From an uncultured Erysipelotrichaceae bacterium (GTDB lineage: Bacteria > Bacillota_I > Bacilli_A > RF39 > UBA660): a stretch of 33,311 bases of DNA. The translations under genes and the position numbers were made by a program. Under the pieces are notes generated by a model. That model ran no database searches and was not told the DNA's origin. It saw only the letters and a list, made by a program, of their open reading frames with translations. The stretch covers positions 1-33,311 of the forward strand of contig CAOJRP010000017.1 of assembly GCA_948442015.1 (NCBI GenBank), written 5' to 3'. How positions within the stretch are numbered: the stretch's first letter is position 1; each line of letters opens with the position of its first letter. Below, piece by piece: positions 16,157-23,984 of the stretch.

Positions 16157-17329
16157 TAATTTTTTTAAATTTTTATATTTTTCTAAACGAACTTCTAAAG
16201 TTTCTTCTTCTATTTCTTCTTGTTTTTTTCGATAATATTCTAAATTATTTAGAATATTATCGATGTTAATACATGTATTAACATAATTGATAAATCTCTC
16301 ATTACTTGCTTTAAAGAAAGTAGGATGCTCATTTATAAATTGTTCCAAATCTTTTTCTATATCTTTTGGTTCAGGATTATTTTTATCTTTATATCGTGTT
16401 TCCTCTATTTCATCTATACCATATCCATTATCTGTATCTTTCATAATATTATGTACAAATTCATTAGAAGAATTATTATCTAGCGAAGAACGTTTAATAG
16501 TATATACTAAATCATCTTCTTTATTTCCTACAAATTCTTTTTTGCCACTATATTCTCGCATTAATTCCCATTTTAATGTTGCCATTTGGTCTCTTAAATT
16601 ATAAGTTTGTTCTTTAATATATTGTTTTTTTGCTAACTCAAAATCTTGTTCTTTAATATTTAATCTTTTTGCAACTTCTGTAAATGGTTCAATTGTTATT
16701 TCTTTACCATAACTTACATACCATCTACGACCATAAAAAGCAATTGCTACTGGTATTATTGGAACACCACTTTCCATAGCAGTAATAACTGTACCATCAT
16801 ATAAAGGCATCACTGCTTTATTTGCAAGTATACACCAAGCTCCTTCAGGATTTATATTTAGATTAAGACCATTTTTAGCATATTTAATCATTGTTTGTAA
16901 TGCAATTTGAGAGTCATCATAATCTCTATTAGTATCCATAAATATGACTCCTAATCTATCAATTAAAAATTTTAAAGGACTTTTGTATAATTTTCCAGGG
17001 TCTCCCCATAAAAAGGCAGCAGAACAACCTCGTGTAATAATAGATGATTCTATATCAAAACGTCCTACATGAGTTACTGCAAATAATGCTTGATTAGAAA
17101 CTTCATTTCCCCTTAAATCCTGATGTATTTTTACTGTTTTTAAACTAGCATACATTTCAATAGTAAAAAATATCTTTAAAAATTTATACCATTTTTCATA
17201 ATACGATTTTTCTTTTAAAGGAGCATTGGTTTCAAGTTCATATTTACGCAAATCTCGATAATATTGTTCCAATCGTTTTTGTTCCATAAAAAATTTTTCA
17301 AAAAATTTTTTCTTTTTAAAATTTTCCAT
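16154..17329 (-). CDS. PlsC-like 1-acyl-glycerol-3-phosphate acyltransferase
   Basis: Likely transfers an acyl chain to lysophosphatidic acid or a related lipid at the membrane. The acyltransferase domain (about 60-235) has the catalytic HX4D motif (H87-VGRF-D92), the glycerol-phosphate-binding NINPEGAW block (E162, G163) and the GVPIIPVAIAF block. The protein is 391 aa, about 150 longer than ordinary PlsC. The extra C-terminal part is charged, contains an acidic low-complexity region and ends in a coiled coil (YYRKKQEEIEEETLEVRLEK). The substrate may therefore differ from standard PlsC. AAAGGGGTG precedes the ATG. Confidence 0.85.
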   Translation of the reverse strand: MENFKKKKFFEKFFMEQKRLEQYYRDLRKYELETNAPLKEKSYYEKWYKFLKIFFTIEMYASLKTVKIHQDLRGNEVSNQALFAVTHVGRFDIESSIITRGCSAAFLWGDPGKLYKSPLKFLIDRLGVIFMDTNRDYDDSQIALQTMIKYAKNGLNLNINPEGAWCILANKAVMPLYDGTVITAMESGVPIIPVAIAFYGRRWYVSYGKEITIEPFTEVAKRLNIKEQDFELAKKQYIKEQTYNLRDQMATLKWELMREYSGKKEFVGNKEDDLVYTIKRSSLDNNSSNEFVHNIMKDTDNGYGIDEIEETRYKDKNNPEPKDIEKDLEQFINEHPTFFKASNERFINYVNTCINIDNILNNLEYYRKKQEEIEEETLEVRLEKYKNLKKL

Positions 17330-17383
17330 TCCAACACCCCTTTGGTCTTAGATATCCTACCACAACTTGGCAATTTGTGTCAA

Positions 17384-18865
17384 TTAATAGTTTTCTAAGA
17401 TTAATTTTCTCGCTCTTGTCGTTTTAGCTATAATAGCCCAATCTTTTACACATTGTACTTTCGTGTAATCAAGTACTAATTCTACTCTATCATTAGATTT
17501 TAAAATATAATGTTCAATATCTACTTCTTCATCATTAACTTTAGCACTTATTAGATAGTTACCAAAATCCTCGCCTTTTTTATAAGCATAGTCAATAATT
17601 GTTGACCCTAGAGGTAACTCAGTAATTTCTCCATTTTCATCACTAACATATATATTATCTGATAATAATTCCTTCAAAGTACTATCAACAAAAGACTTAT
17701 TATCATGTTCAAAAAAAGATTCAATATCCGATAAACTGTTATAAAAAGGAAATTTATTTTTCGCTTCACTTTTCAAATAATCTTTTGTATCATTTTGATG
17801 CTTATCTAAATATGCTGTAATTCCTAATGATGCTACTTTATCCATTTCAAAAGTTCTTAACTGCATTTGAACTAATTTCTTATTAAGCCCATGAACTGTT
17901 GTATGAATACTTTCATAACCATTTTTCTTAGGACTACAAATATAGTCTTTAAAATTAGCATTAACAGGCTTATAAGTAGCATGAATTGGCCTTAAAAGAG
18001 AGTAACATAAATCAATATCATCAACTAAAATCTTAAAAGCCATTAAATCATGAATTTCATCTAAACTTCTAGCAGTTCTCTTAAGTCTTTTATAAACACC
18101 ATAAATATTTTTGGTTCTTACTTTTACATCATATTCACAACTTACATTGCTTAAAATCATTTTAATTGTACCTAACATCTCATCAATAAATAACTTACTT
18201 CGTTCTTCCTCTTCAATAACTAATTCATTAACTCTTTCGAACTCACTAGGATTAGCATACTTAAGGCCTAAATCTTCTAACTCTGTTTTCATTCTGTATA
18301 TCCCTAATCTATCCGCTATCGGAGCAAACAAATCAAGAGTTTCTAAAGCATTTTCTACCTGTTTTTCTTTTTTCTTCTTGTATCCCAAAGTACGCATGTT
18401 GTGTAATCTATCAGCTAATTTTATGAGAATAATTCGAATATCTTTTTTCATACTTAAGATGATTTTCTTCATATTAGCAAATCGCTGTTCTTCTTTCGTT
18501 GCGAAATTTAATCCCTTTAGTTTTGTAACTCCATCAACTAGCATGGAAACATCATCACCAAATAATTTTCTTATTTCTTCAAGAGTTATCTCTGTATCTT
18601 CTACTACATCATGAAGTATTGATGCTACTATAGAAGAAGTATCCATCCTTAAACAAGCACATGTATAAGCAACAGACAAAGGGTGAGTTATGTATGGTTC
18701 CCCACTTTCCCTTAACACTCCTCCATGAAGATTATCAGCAAGTTCATAAGCCCTTCTAATTTTAGCAATATCAAGAATATCAGCATTATATTCTAATACT
18801 TTATTTATTACATGTTCTATTGTAATATTTTCAATTAATCCATCATCTACTTGTGTTAAAAACAT
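17384..18865 (-). CDS. short RelA/SpoT homolog (HD hydrolase, synthetase-like, TGS)
   Basis: (p)ppGpp metabolism enzyme of 494 aa. The N-terminal HD hydrolase looks complete: YITHPLSVA, ILHDVVEDT and LIKLADRLHNMRTL give all metal and catalytic residues. The synthetase domain follows (YGVYKRLKR, DLMAFKILVDD, FKDYICSPKKNGYESIHTTV), then a TGS domain (DNIYVSDENGEITELPLGSTIIDYAY). It ends just after TGS, lacking the zinc-finger/ACT region of a full Rel (about 730 aa). In the synthetase the usual ExQxRT motif reads QMQLRT and the A-x-R strand has Lys, so synthesis may be impaired. ATG 18865 has a strong GGAGGGTGAGG site; the longer frame to 18925 lies in the leader. Confidence 0.88.
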   Translation of the reverse strand: MFLTQVDDGLIENITIEHVINKVLEYNADILDIAKIRRAYELADNLHGGVLRESGEPYITHPLSVAYTCACLRMDTSSIVASILHDVVEDTEITLEEIRKLFGDDVSMLVDGVTKLKGLNFATKEEQRFANMKKIILSMKKDIRIILIKLADRLHNMRTLGYKKKKEKQVENALETLDLFAPIADRLGIYRMKTELEDLGLKYANPSEFERVNELVIEEEERSKLFIDEMLGTIKMILSNVSCEYDVKVRTKNIYGVYKRLKRTARSLDEIHDLMAFKILVDDIDLCYSLLRPIHATYKPVNANFKDYICSPKKNGYESIHTTVHGLNKKLVQMQLRTFEMDKVASLGITAYLDKHQNDTKDYLKSEAKNKFPFYNSLSDIESFFEHDNKSFVDSTLKELLSDNIYVSDENGEITELPLGSTIIDYAYKKGEDFGNYLISAKVNDEEVDIEHYILKSNDRVELVLDYTKVQCVKDWAIIAKTTRARKLILENY

Positions 18866-18880
18866 AATCCTCACCCTCCT

Positions 18881-18908
18881 AAAACAAAAACACACAGATA
18901 AAATCTGT
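18881..18908 (-). terminator. terminator-like hairpin in the RSH leader
   Basis: On the minus strand ACAGAT (18908-18903), loop TTT, ATCTGT (18899-18894), then GTG and a T-rich tract GTTTTTGTTTT (18891-18881). It lies between a 17-codon leader ORF and the RSH ribosome binding site, so it could act as an attenuator. Confidence 0.6.
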
Positions 18909-18912
18909 ATGC

Positions 18913-18966
18913 CTATTGTATACAAGTAGTGCTAGCAACTATAATAAATAAAATAATTTTACTCAT
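18913..18966 (-). CDS. 17-aa leader peptide upstream of the RSH gene
   Basis: ATG at 18966 opens a 17-codon ORF, MSKIILFIIVASTTCIQ, ending with TAG at 18913. It has its own well-placed AGGAAG (18979-18974), 7 nt before the ATG, and lies directly downstream of a consensus promoter. The stop is only 4 nt before the terminator-like hairpin. It could be a regulatory leader peptide for the RSH gene or a stand-alone small membrane peptide. Too short for homology detection. Confidence 0.55.
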   Translation of the reverse strand: MSKIILFIIVASTTCIQ

Positions 18967-18990
18967 AACACCACTTCCTAATTTATTAAA

Positions 18991-19019
18991 AGAATACTCT
19001 TATTTTAAGTAGTTGTCAA
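18991..19019 (-). promoter_or_regulatory. sigma-A promoter for leader ORF and RSH gene
   Basis: On the minus strand TTGACA (19019-19014), a 17-bp spacer and TATTCT (18996-18991). Transcription would start near 18984, about 18 nt before the leader peptide ATG. Confidence 0.75.
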
Positions 19020-19020
19020 G

Positions 19021-19041
19021 AAAAAAGAAGACTTAGTCTTC
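19021..19041 (-). terminator. terminator overlapping the rubredoxin stop codon
   Basis: On the minus strand GAAGAC (19041-19036), then TAA as loop (the rubredoxin stop codon), then GTCTTC (19032-19027) and six T residues (19026-19021). It sits 2 bp from the -35 box of the next promoter. Confidence 0.85.
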
Positions 19042-19176
19042 AATAATTTCTTCAAATTGTTCTTTCGTAGCTCCACATAAAGGACAAACCCAAGTATCAG
19101 GTAAATCTGCAAATTTAACTTCTTCTTTAGTGTCATCATATATGTAACCACATAATATGCATCTATATTTCTTCAT
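19033..19176 (-). CDS. rubredoxin, 47 aa
   Basis: Small iron protein that carries electrons, typically to rubrerythrin or oxygen reductases. The 47-aa product reads [15 protein letters not shown] at the start and [16 protein letters not shown] near the end: two C-x2-C pairs bind one Fe. The GYIYD and CPLCGA blocks are diagnostic. It is at the lower end of the family's length (about 45-54 aa). It starts 1 nt after the rubrerythrin stop, so the two are translationally linked and very likely functional partners in peroxide detoxification. Confidence 0.93.
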   Translation of the reverse strand: MKKYRCILCGYIYDDTKEEVKFADLPDTWVCPLCGATKEQFEEIIED

Positions 19177-19177
19177 C

Positions 19178-19717
19178 TTAATAATTTTCTGCTTTCAATT
19201 CAAAATAACTTTGTGGATGTGCACAAACAGGACATACTTCTGGAGCTTTCTTTCCAACTACTATATGACCACAATTACGACAAATCCAAATTGCATCTTC
19301 ATCTTTAGAGAAGACTACTTTGTCATCAATATTCTTTAAAAGTTTACGATATCTTTCTTCATGATGTTTTTCAATTTCAGCAACTGCTCTAAATTTCGCT
19401 GCTAATTCAGTAAACCCTTCTTCTTCAGCAGTGCTAGCAAACTCAGCATACATATCTGTCCACTCATAGTTTTCACCTTCAGCTGCAGCTAGTAAATTAT
19501 CAGTTGTACTAGGTATTTCTCCTCCATTTAATTCTTTGAACCACATTTTAGCATGCTCTTTTTCATTATTAGCAGTTTCTTCAAAAATAGCTGCTATTTG
19601 TTCATAACCATCTTTCTTAGCTTTACTAGCAAAATAAGTATATTTATTTCTTGCTTGTGATTCTCCTGCAAATGCTGCTAATAAGTTTTTTTCAGTTTTT
19701 GAACCTTTTAATCCCAT
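19178..19717 (-). CDS. rbr: rubrerythrin
   Basis: Non-heme di-iron peroxidase that reduces hydrogen peroxide to water in anaerobes. The 179-aa protein has the four-helix ferritin-like domain ([56 protein letters not shown]) holding the Glu/His ligands. A C-terminal rubredoxin-like domain with C146-x2-C149 and C162-x2-C165 binds one Fe. It is followed directly by a rubredoxin gene. A promoter and a TAATAAT-type palindrome lie upstream, suggesting peroxide- or metal-responsive control. Confidence 0.96.
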   Translation of the reverse strand: MGLKGSKTEKNLLAAFAGESQARNKYTYFASKAKKDGYEQIAAIFEETANNEKEHAKMWFKELNGGEIPSTTDNLLAAAEGENYEWTDMYAEFASTAEEEGFTELAAKFRAVAEIEKHHEERYRKLLKNIDDKVVFSKDEDAIWICRNCGHIVVGKKAPEVCPVCAHPQSYFELKAENY

Positions 19718-19752
19718 AAAATCTACTCCTCTATATAAAATATTTGTAATTA

Positions 19753-19768
19753 ATTATTACATAATAAT
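19753..19768. promoter_or_regulatory. palindromic operator-like site at the rubrerythrin promoter
   Basis: ATTATTA (19753-19759), CA, TAATAAT (19762-19768): a perfect 7-2-7 palindrome immediately downstream of the rubrerythrin -10 box, overlapping the expected start point. It resembles Fur/PerR-family boxes in composition but not exactly in spacing. Confidence 0.45.
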
Positions 19769-19797
19769 ATTATACAAATATCCATAATTTTTTTCAA
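19769..19797 (-). promoter_or_regulatory. sigma-A promoter of rubrerythrin-rubredoxin operon
   Basis: On the minus strand TTGAAA (19797-19792), a 17-bp spacer and TATAAT (19774-19769). The site just upstream of the ATG is AGAGGAG. Confidence 0.75.
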
Positions 19798-19798
19798 C

Positions 19799-19829
19799 AA
19801 AAAAGATATAGTTCTGACAAACTATACCT
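19799..19829 (-). terminator. terminator of the candidate ncRNA
   Basis: On the minus strand AGGTATAGTT (19829-19820), loop TGTCAG, AACTATATCT (19813-19804) with one G-U pair, followed by a run of six T. It lies before the separate rubrerythrin promoter. Confidence 0.8.
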
Positions 19830-20172
19830 CCTAGTTTAATAGAAAAACTACGAAAGCAATTCTCATACTTAGCCTAATCTTTTCAATAATAAGGTTAATT
19901 ATCATCAAAACAGCTAAATACAAGAAGAACTTCACTAGACAATGTCAGTGTCTAGATGTAGCACCTTATTAATGTGAGTTTACTTTCTCACTATGTACAT
20001 ACTCCCAAATAGTAATAAGATAGTAATAACAGATAAAATCTCCATACTTTTTCTAAACTAGGCAAGTTCCATATCTGGCTCGCCCGCCTAGTGAATCAGG
20101 ATAGTTGACAATCTATACATACATGCCAATGATAAATCAAAACCATGTATAACTGATTACTCTATCTAGGAT
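19799..20172 (-). ncRNA. candidate structured non-coding RNA, about 370 nt
   Basis: No ORF, but a complete transcription unit on the minus strand: a promoter (20207-20179), about 370 nt and a strong terminator, all between the DUF362 and rubrerythrin genes. Several perfect stems are visible (plus-strand coordinates): 20057-20063/20086-20092 (ACTAGGC/GCCTAGT), 20119-20125/20144-20150, 19935-19941/19949-19955 (CTAGACA/TGTCTAG), 19974-19978/19987-19991, and 19887-19894/19964-19971 enclosing another stem. Two crossing pairings (20094-20099/20153-20158 and 20100-20104/20162-20166) suggest a pseudoknot or a switch. I looked for RNase P, tmRNA, 6S and SRP hallmarks and did not find them. The size would suit a housekeeping RNA, so a divergent known class remains possible. 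Confidence 0.6.
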
Positions 20173-20178
20173 AATTAA

Positions 20179-20207
20179 ACTATATCACGTTAAAATGACA
20201 AATGCAA
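20179..20207 (-). promoter_or_regulatory. sigma-A promoter of the candidate ncRNA
   Basis: On the minus strand TTGCAT (20207-20202), a 17-bp spacer and TATAGT (20184-20179). Predicted start near 20172. Confidence 0.65.
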
Positions 20208-20214
20208 GAAAAAA

Positions 20215-21096
20215 TTAGTCGCTAATGTCAACTAATTCATATTCTCTTGAACCAATATTTAAGTCACTAGCTGCTTCAATAGTATGAATACCATTTCTTG
20301 ATTCAATTCTTTCGATTAAATGGTCTTTTCCTTCATCTTTAGAATTATATACTAAATCAATACATGCTTGGTCTAATGCAACTGGGTCAGTTGAAGCAAG
20401 AATCCCAATATCTTTCATACAAGGGTCTTCAGCAATATAACAGCAATCACAGTCAACACTCATATTACACATAATATTAATATAGACTATGTTTCCTTGA
20501 AACATAGAAGTAACGGAACTTGCCGCATCCGCCATTGCTTCTAAGAACTTTGTTTGGTCAACTTGAAACATTTTCTCTTCTGTCCATTCTTCATCGCCTA
20601 AACAGTGGATATATCCTTTGCCATGACTTGATGCAAATCCAATCGAAAGTTGCTTTAATGCACCACCATATCCACCCATAGGATGGCCTTTAAAATGAGA
20701 TAAAACAAGCATTGAGTCATAGTTAGTAATCTTTTTACCAACATAGTTTTTCTTAATTACTTTACCATTAGGTATTTCTAAAACTAAATCTTCTTCACTA
20801 TCTAAGATATCAACATCATAAAGCTTACTCCAACCATGTTCTTCCATCAACTTAGTATGCTTTTCTGTTGTGTTTCTTGCTCCTTCATAAGCAGTATTAC
20901 ATTCAACTACAGTACCATTTACATGATTTATAATATCGCTCAAAAATTCTGGTTTCAAAAAATTTTGATTTCCTTTTTCTCCTGAATGAACTTTAACTCC
21001 TACTTTTCTTTCTAACTTAACTCCTAAGGCATCATAAATTTTAACAATATTTTCTTTTGTAATGTCTTTAATAAAATACACCTTTGATTTTTCCAT
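20215..21096 (-). CDS. DUF362 domain protein
   Basis: 293 aa, cytoplasmic. It belongs to the DUF362 family: KVGVKVHSGEKGNQNFLKPEF at the N-terminus, LSHFKGHPMGGYGGALKQLSIG in the middle and ASTDPVALDQACIDLVY near the end are characteristic. A Cys cluster (NMSVDCDCCYIAEDPC) sits where many relatives have a ferredoxin-like Cys region, so an Fe-S or other metal site is plausible. The biochemical role of the family is not established. ATG 21096 is preferred over 21102 because AAAGGA is then 7 nt upstream. It follows the deaminase gene by 14 nt, in one operon. Confidence 0.85.
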   Translation of the reverse strand: MEKSKVYFIKDITKENIVKIYDALGVKLERKVGVKVHSGEKGNQNFLKPEFLSDIINHVNGTVVECNTAYEGARNTTEKHTKLMEEHGWSKLYDVDILDSEEDLVLEIPNGKVIKKNYVGKKITNYDSMLVLSHFKGHPMGGYGGALKQLSIGFASSHGKGYIHCLGDEEWTEEKMFQVDQTKFLEAMADAASSVTSMFQGNIVYINIMCNMSVDCDCCYIAEDPCMKDIGILASTDPVALDQACIDLVYNSKDEGKDHLIERIESRNGIHTIEAASDLNIGSREYELVDISD

Positions 21097-21110
21097 AAAC
21101 ATATCCTTTC

Positions 21111-22385
21111 CTAAACATCTAATCTTTTAAAAATGCTTGTAATATTTTCTTTAACTTCATCTTCATTAATATCTAGTTTTAACTCATGTCCTTCCATTAA
21201 TACATTACCATTAATAATTGTTGTATCAACATTTATATTGCTTGTATTATGAACAACATTATTAATAATATCCACTGTTGGATAAGACTCAATATTATCT
21301 AAAGATACTATTATTATATCAGCTTTTTTGCCTATTTCAATACTTCCTACTTCGTTATCTAGTCCTAGGGCTTTAGCTCCATTTAAGGTAGCCATTTTTA
21401 ATACTTCATAAGAATTCATAATTGTTGGGTCTTTATATAAACCTTTTTGTAATAAGTCAACTAAAGACATATGATAGAAAAGATTCATATTATTGCCACT
21501 ACCTTGGCCATCAGTACCTAAACAAATATTAGCATAATCTCTGTATTTAGAAATATTAGCAATACCACAACCTAGATTTAAATTACTTACAGGATTATGG
21601 ATTAATGATACATCTTTATCTTTAATGGCATTTAAAACATCGTCACTTAAGAATGTCGCATGAGCAAGAAGTAATTTATTTCTTAAAAGACCTGTACTTT
21701 CTAAAGCGTTAGATAATGTTCCATAATCTTTTTTAATACCCTCTACTTCGCTTTTATTCTCACAGAAATGAATATGAAGAGGTAAACCTAATTCTAAAGA
21801 TAAATCACTACCATTTTTTAAATATTCTTTACTACAAGTATAGAATGCATGAAGCGATACTGCCCATTTAATTAAATCAGTTTGATTATTTTTATATAGT
21901 TTTTTAAATTCTTCTAGATGTTCTTCACCTTTAGTATCGCCATCCATTAAACATCTTGAAAATAAAATTCTAAAGTTAGTTTCTTTTAGTGCTTTTAAAG
22001 TTCCTAAACAGCCAAAATACATGTCAGCACAACAAGTTGTACCTGTTTTAATCATCTCTAAAATAGAAAGTAAAGACGTATAATAAATATCATCATCAGT
22101 CATATTATTTTCAATTGGCCATATTTTTTTATTTAACCAATCATCTAAGTTTAGAGAATCATTTGTCGCCCTAAAAATACTCATTCCTAAATGGGTATGA
22201 CAGTTAATTAGTCCTGGCATTACTATCTTATCAGTAGCATCAATAACTTTATCAAATTTTCCTTGATAATCTTTCTCTAACTTAATTATTGTATCATTTT
22301 CAATCACGATATCTAAATTCTCATACTTTTCTTTTCTTTTTTCATCCATTGTAATTACTGTTCCATTTTTAATTACTAAAATCAC
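21111..22385 (-). CDS. mtaD: amidohydrolase, MtaD/SAH-deaminase type
   Basis: Likely deaminates 5'-methylthioadenosine, S-adenosylhomocysteine or a related adenosine compound. The 424-aa protein has the amidohydrolase barrel: H63-T-H65 metal ligands, H206 with catalytic E209 (HIHFCE), H242 (AHATFL) and D292 (GTDGQGSGNN), flanked by the N- and C-terminal beta-sandwich strands. The substrate call rests on overall resemblance and is not proven; SsnA-like or guanine-deaminase-like activity is an alternative. It starts at GTG 22385, preceded by GAGGTGAT. Confidence 0.82.
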   Translation of the reverse strand: MILVIKNGTVITMDEKRKEKYENLDIVIENDTIIKLEKDYQGKFDKVIDATDKIVMPGLINCHTHLGMSIFRATNDSLNLDDWLNKKIWPIENNMTDDDIYYTSLLSILEMIKTGTTCCADMYFGCLGTLKALKETNFRILFSRCLMDGDTKGEEHLEEFKKLYKNNQTDLIKWAVSLHAFYTCSKEYLKNGSDLSLELGLPLHIHFCENKSEVEGIKKDYGTLSNALESTGLLRNKLLLAHATFLSDDVLNAIKDKDVSLIHNPVSNLNLGCGIANISKYRDYANICLGTDGQGSGNNMNLFYHMSLVDLLQKGLYKDPTIMNSYEVLKMATLNGAKALGLDNEVGSIEIGKKADIIIVSLDNIESYPTVDIINNVVHNTSNINVDTTIINGNVLMEGHELKLDINEDEVKENITSIFKRLDV

Positions 22386-22411
22386 TTTATCACCTCTAAA
22401 TTAATTATAAC

Positions 22412-22451
22412 AAAAAAAGAAAATAGTAGTTAATAATTTTCTTCTATTTTC
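22412..22451 (-). terminator. terminator at the end of the duplicated lipoprotein gene
   Basis: On the minus strand GAAAATAG (22451-22444) pairs with CTATTTTC (22426-22419), followed by seven T. The stop codon lies in the loop. Confidence 0.65.
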
Positions 22452-23797
22452 AATACTTTACCTTGTTTTAAAATTTTTTTAAAGTCATTAGTAGCAAAAT
22501 AATAATTTTCTCCATAATAATCTTTAGTAAAACAATAAACATTATAACCTAATTCTTCGTCATAATAAATACCATTATAATTATTATAATAAATTTCGTA
22601 TCCTTCTGAATCTTTCAATAAAGATTGCGTTGTTACAGCATCTATTAAAGTTTTTTTGCCATCAAAACCCATACCTTCAATAACGTTTCCATAACCTTCT
22701 AAATAAAATTGATTACTTTCTTGACAAAAAGATGATGCTACTCCAAGTATTGTTTTTAAATCAGAACTCTTTACATAATAATAACAATTATCTATTCCAT
22801 AAAATTTTATTATTTCTGTCCCATTATTATATTTTGTTCCCCCAATATAATAATTACTATAAGAATAAAAATTACTTGCAAGAACATGATAATCTTTAGA
22901 ATCTAGTAAATACTTTATTTTACCTTTTTTCGCTTCAATTACATCAAATTCTCCTAATCTAAATGGTTCTGACATTTCGTCATAAGAAATATCTTTAGAA
23001 TTTTCTTTAAACAAAATGCAATTATCTATAAATTTTTTCTCGTTTTTAAGATTTGCAAAATCTATTTTTAAAACTTTAGTTAAGTCACTAGCTTGAACAT
23101 AATATTTATCATTAGAATCTTTAATAAAGCAATAAACTTCACAGCCTAATTCTTCATCATAATATAGAGGTCCATAGTTTTCATAACACTTAACTAATGG
23201 ATATCTAGTTTCAGCATCTAACATATATTTAAACCCATTATATTTTGCTTCAAAGACATATCCATACCCTTCTAAATAAAATGAAGAACTTTTATCATAA
23301 TAAGTATCTTTTATTTCTAAAATAGTTCTAAAATCAGACGTATCAATAGTATAATCATAACCATCTACTCCTAAGCAGACAATATATTGCGTTGCTCGAT
23401 TAAATTTTGAACCATCATAATCATTATATGGCCCTCCCCAAGAAACGATATTCGCTAAAAGAACGCTATTGTCTCTCTCATCTAATAAATAACTTACACC
23501 ATTTTTTTCTGCTCTTACAACTTTAAAATTTCCCACCATGTAAGAATCACTAATCTCATCATACTCAATATCTTCTCTTACTTCTTGAAATAAAATACAA
23601 TCTTCTTTTAATCCATCAAGATTTTCGTTTAAAACTTCTACAGTTTTAATCTCTTCTTCTAATGATATTTCTTCTTTTTTAGGTTCTTCTTTAGTTTCAA
23701 ATCCACAAGAACTTAATCCTAAATTAGTTATTAAAGCTGCTGTACAAACGTATAACACTTTTTTAATTTTTCTTAATTCTCTCTTTTTATTTTCCAT
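22430..23797 (-). CDS. lipoprotein with two tandem ~190-aa repeats
   Basis: 455-aa secreted lipoprotein of unknown function. The basic N-terminus and hydrophobic stretch end in the lipobox LSSC (Cys at about 31), followed by a Glu/Lys linker. The mature protein contains two homologous halves: DCILFQEVREDIEYDEIS matches NCILFKENSKDISYDEMS, FYLEGYGYVFEA matches FYLEGYGNVIEG, and YYDEELGCEVYCFIKD matches YYDEELGYNVYCFTKD. Each half is rich in Tyr and Asp and probably all-beta. The repeat arrangement points to an internal gene duplication and a binding or structural surface role. It is monocistronic with its own terminator. Confidence 0.8.
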   Translation of the reverse strand: MENKKRELRKIKKVLYVCTAALITNLGLSSCGFETKEEPKKEEISLEEEIKTVEVLNENLDGLKEDCILFQEVREDIEYDEISDSYMVGNFKVVRAEKNGVSYLLDERDNSVLLANIVSWGGPYNDYDGSKFNRATQYIVCLGVDGYDYTIDTSDFRTILEIKDTYYDKSSSFYLEGYGYVFEAKYNGFKYMLDAETRYPLVKCYENYGPLYYDEELGCEVYCFIKDSNDKYYVQASDLTKVLKIDFANLKNEKKFIDNCILFKENSKDISYDEMSEPFRLGEFDVIEAKKGKIKYLLDSKDYHVLASNFYSYSNYYIGGTKYNNGTEIIKFYGIDNCYYYVKSSDLKTILGVASSFCQESNQFYLEGYGNVIEGMGFDGKKTLIDAVTTQSLLKDSEGYEIYYNNYNGIYYDEELGYNVYCFTKDYYGENYYFATNDFKKILKQGKVLKIEENY

Positions 23798-23984
23798 AAA
23801 TTAATATTCCTTTCAGCAATTTATATTATAATTAAATAAGCTATAAATCAAGTCTTAGCTTAGATTATTACAAAAAACAGCATCAGATAAAGGCAACAAG
23901 TGACCCAAAACAACACCTAATTTCCTAAAAATTTAAAAATATGATATTATATATTCAATTATTAATTATTTGGGAGATTATTAT

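Noticed and set aside
19799-20172. RNase P RNA or tmRNA as identity of the ~370-nt RNA
   Set aside because: The conserved GAGGAAAGTC block of RNase P and the tRNA-like end with T-loop of tmRNA are not visible; a covariance-model search is needed to exclude divergent forms.
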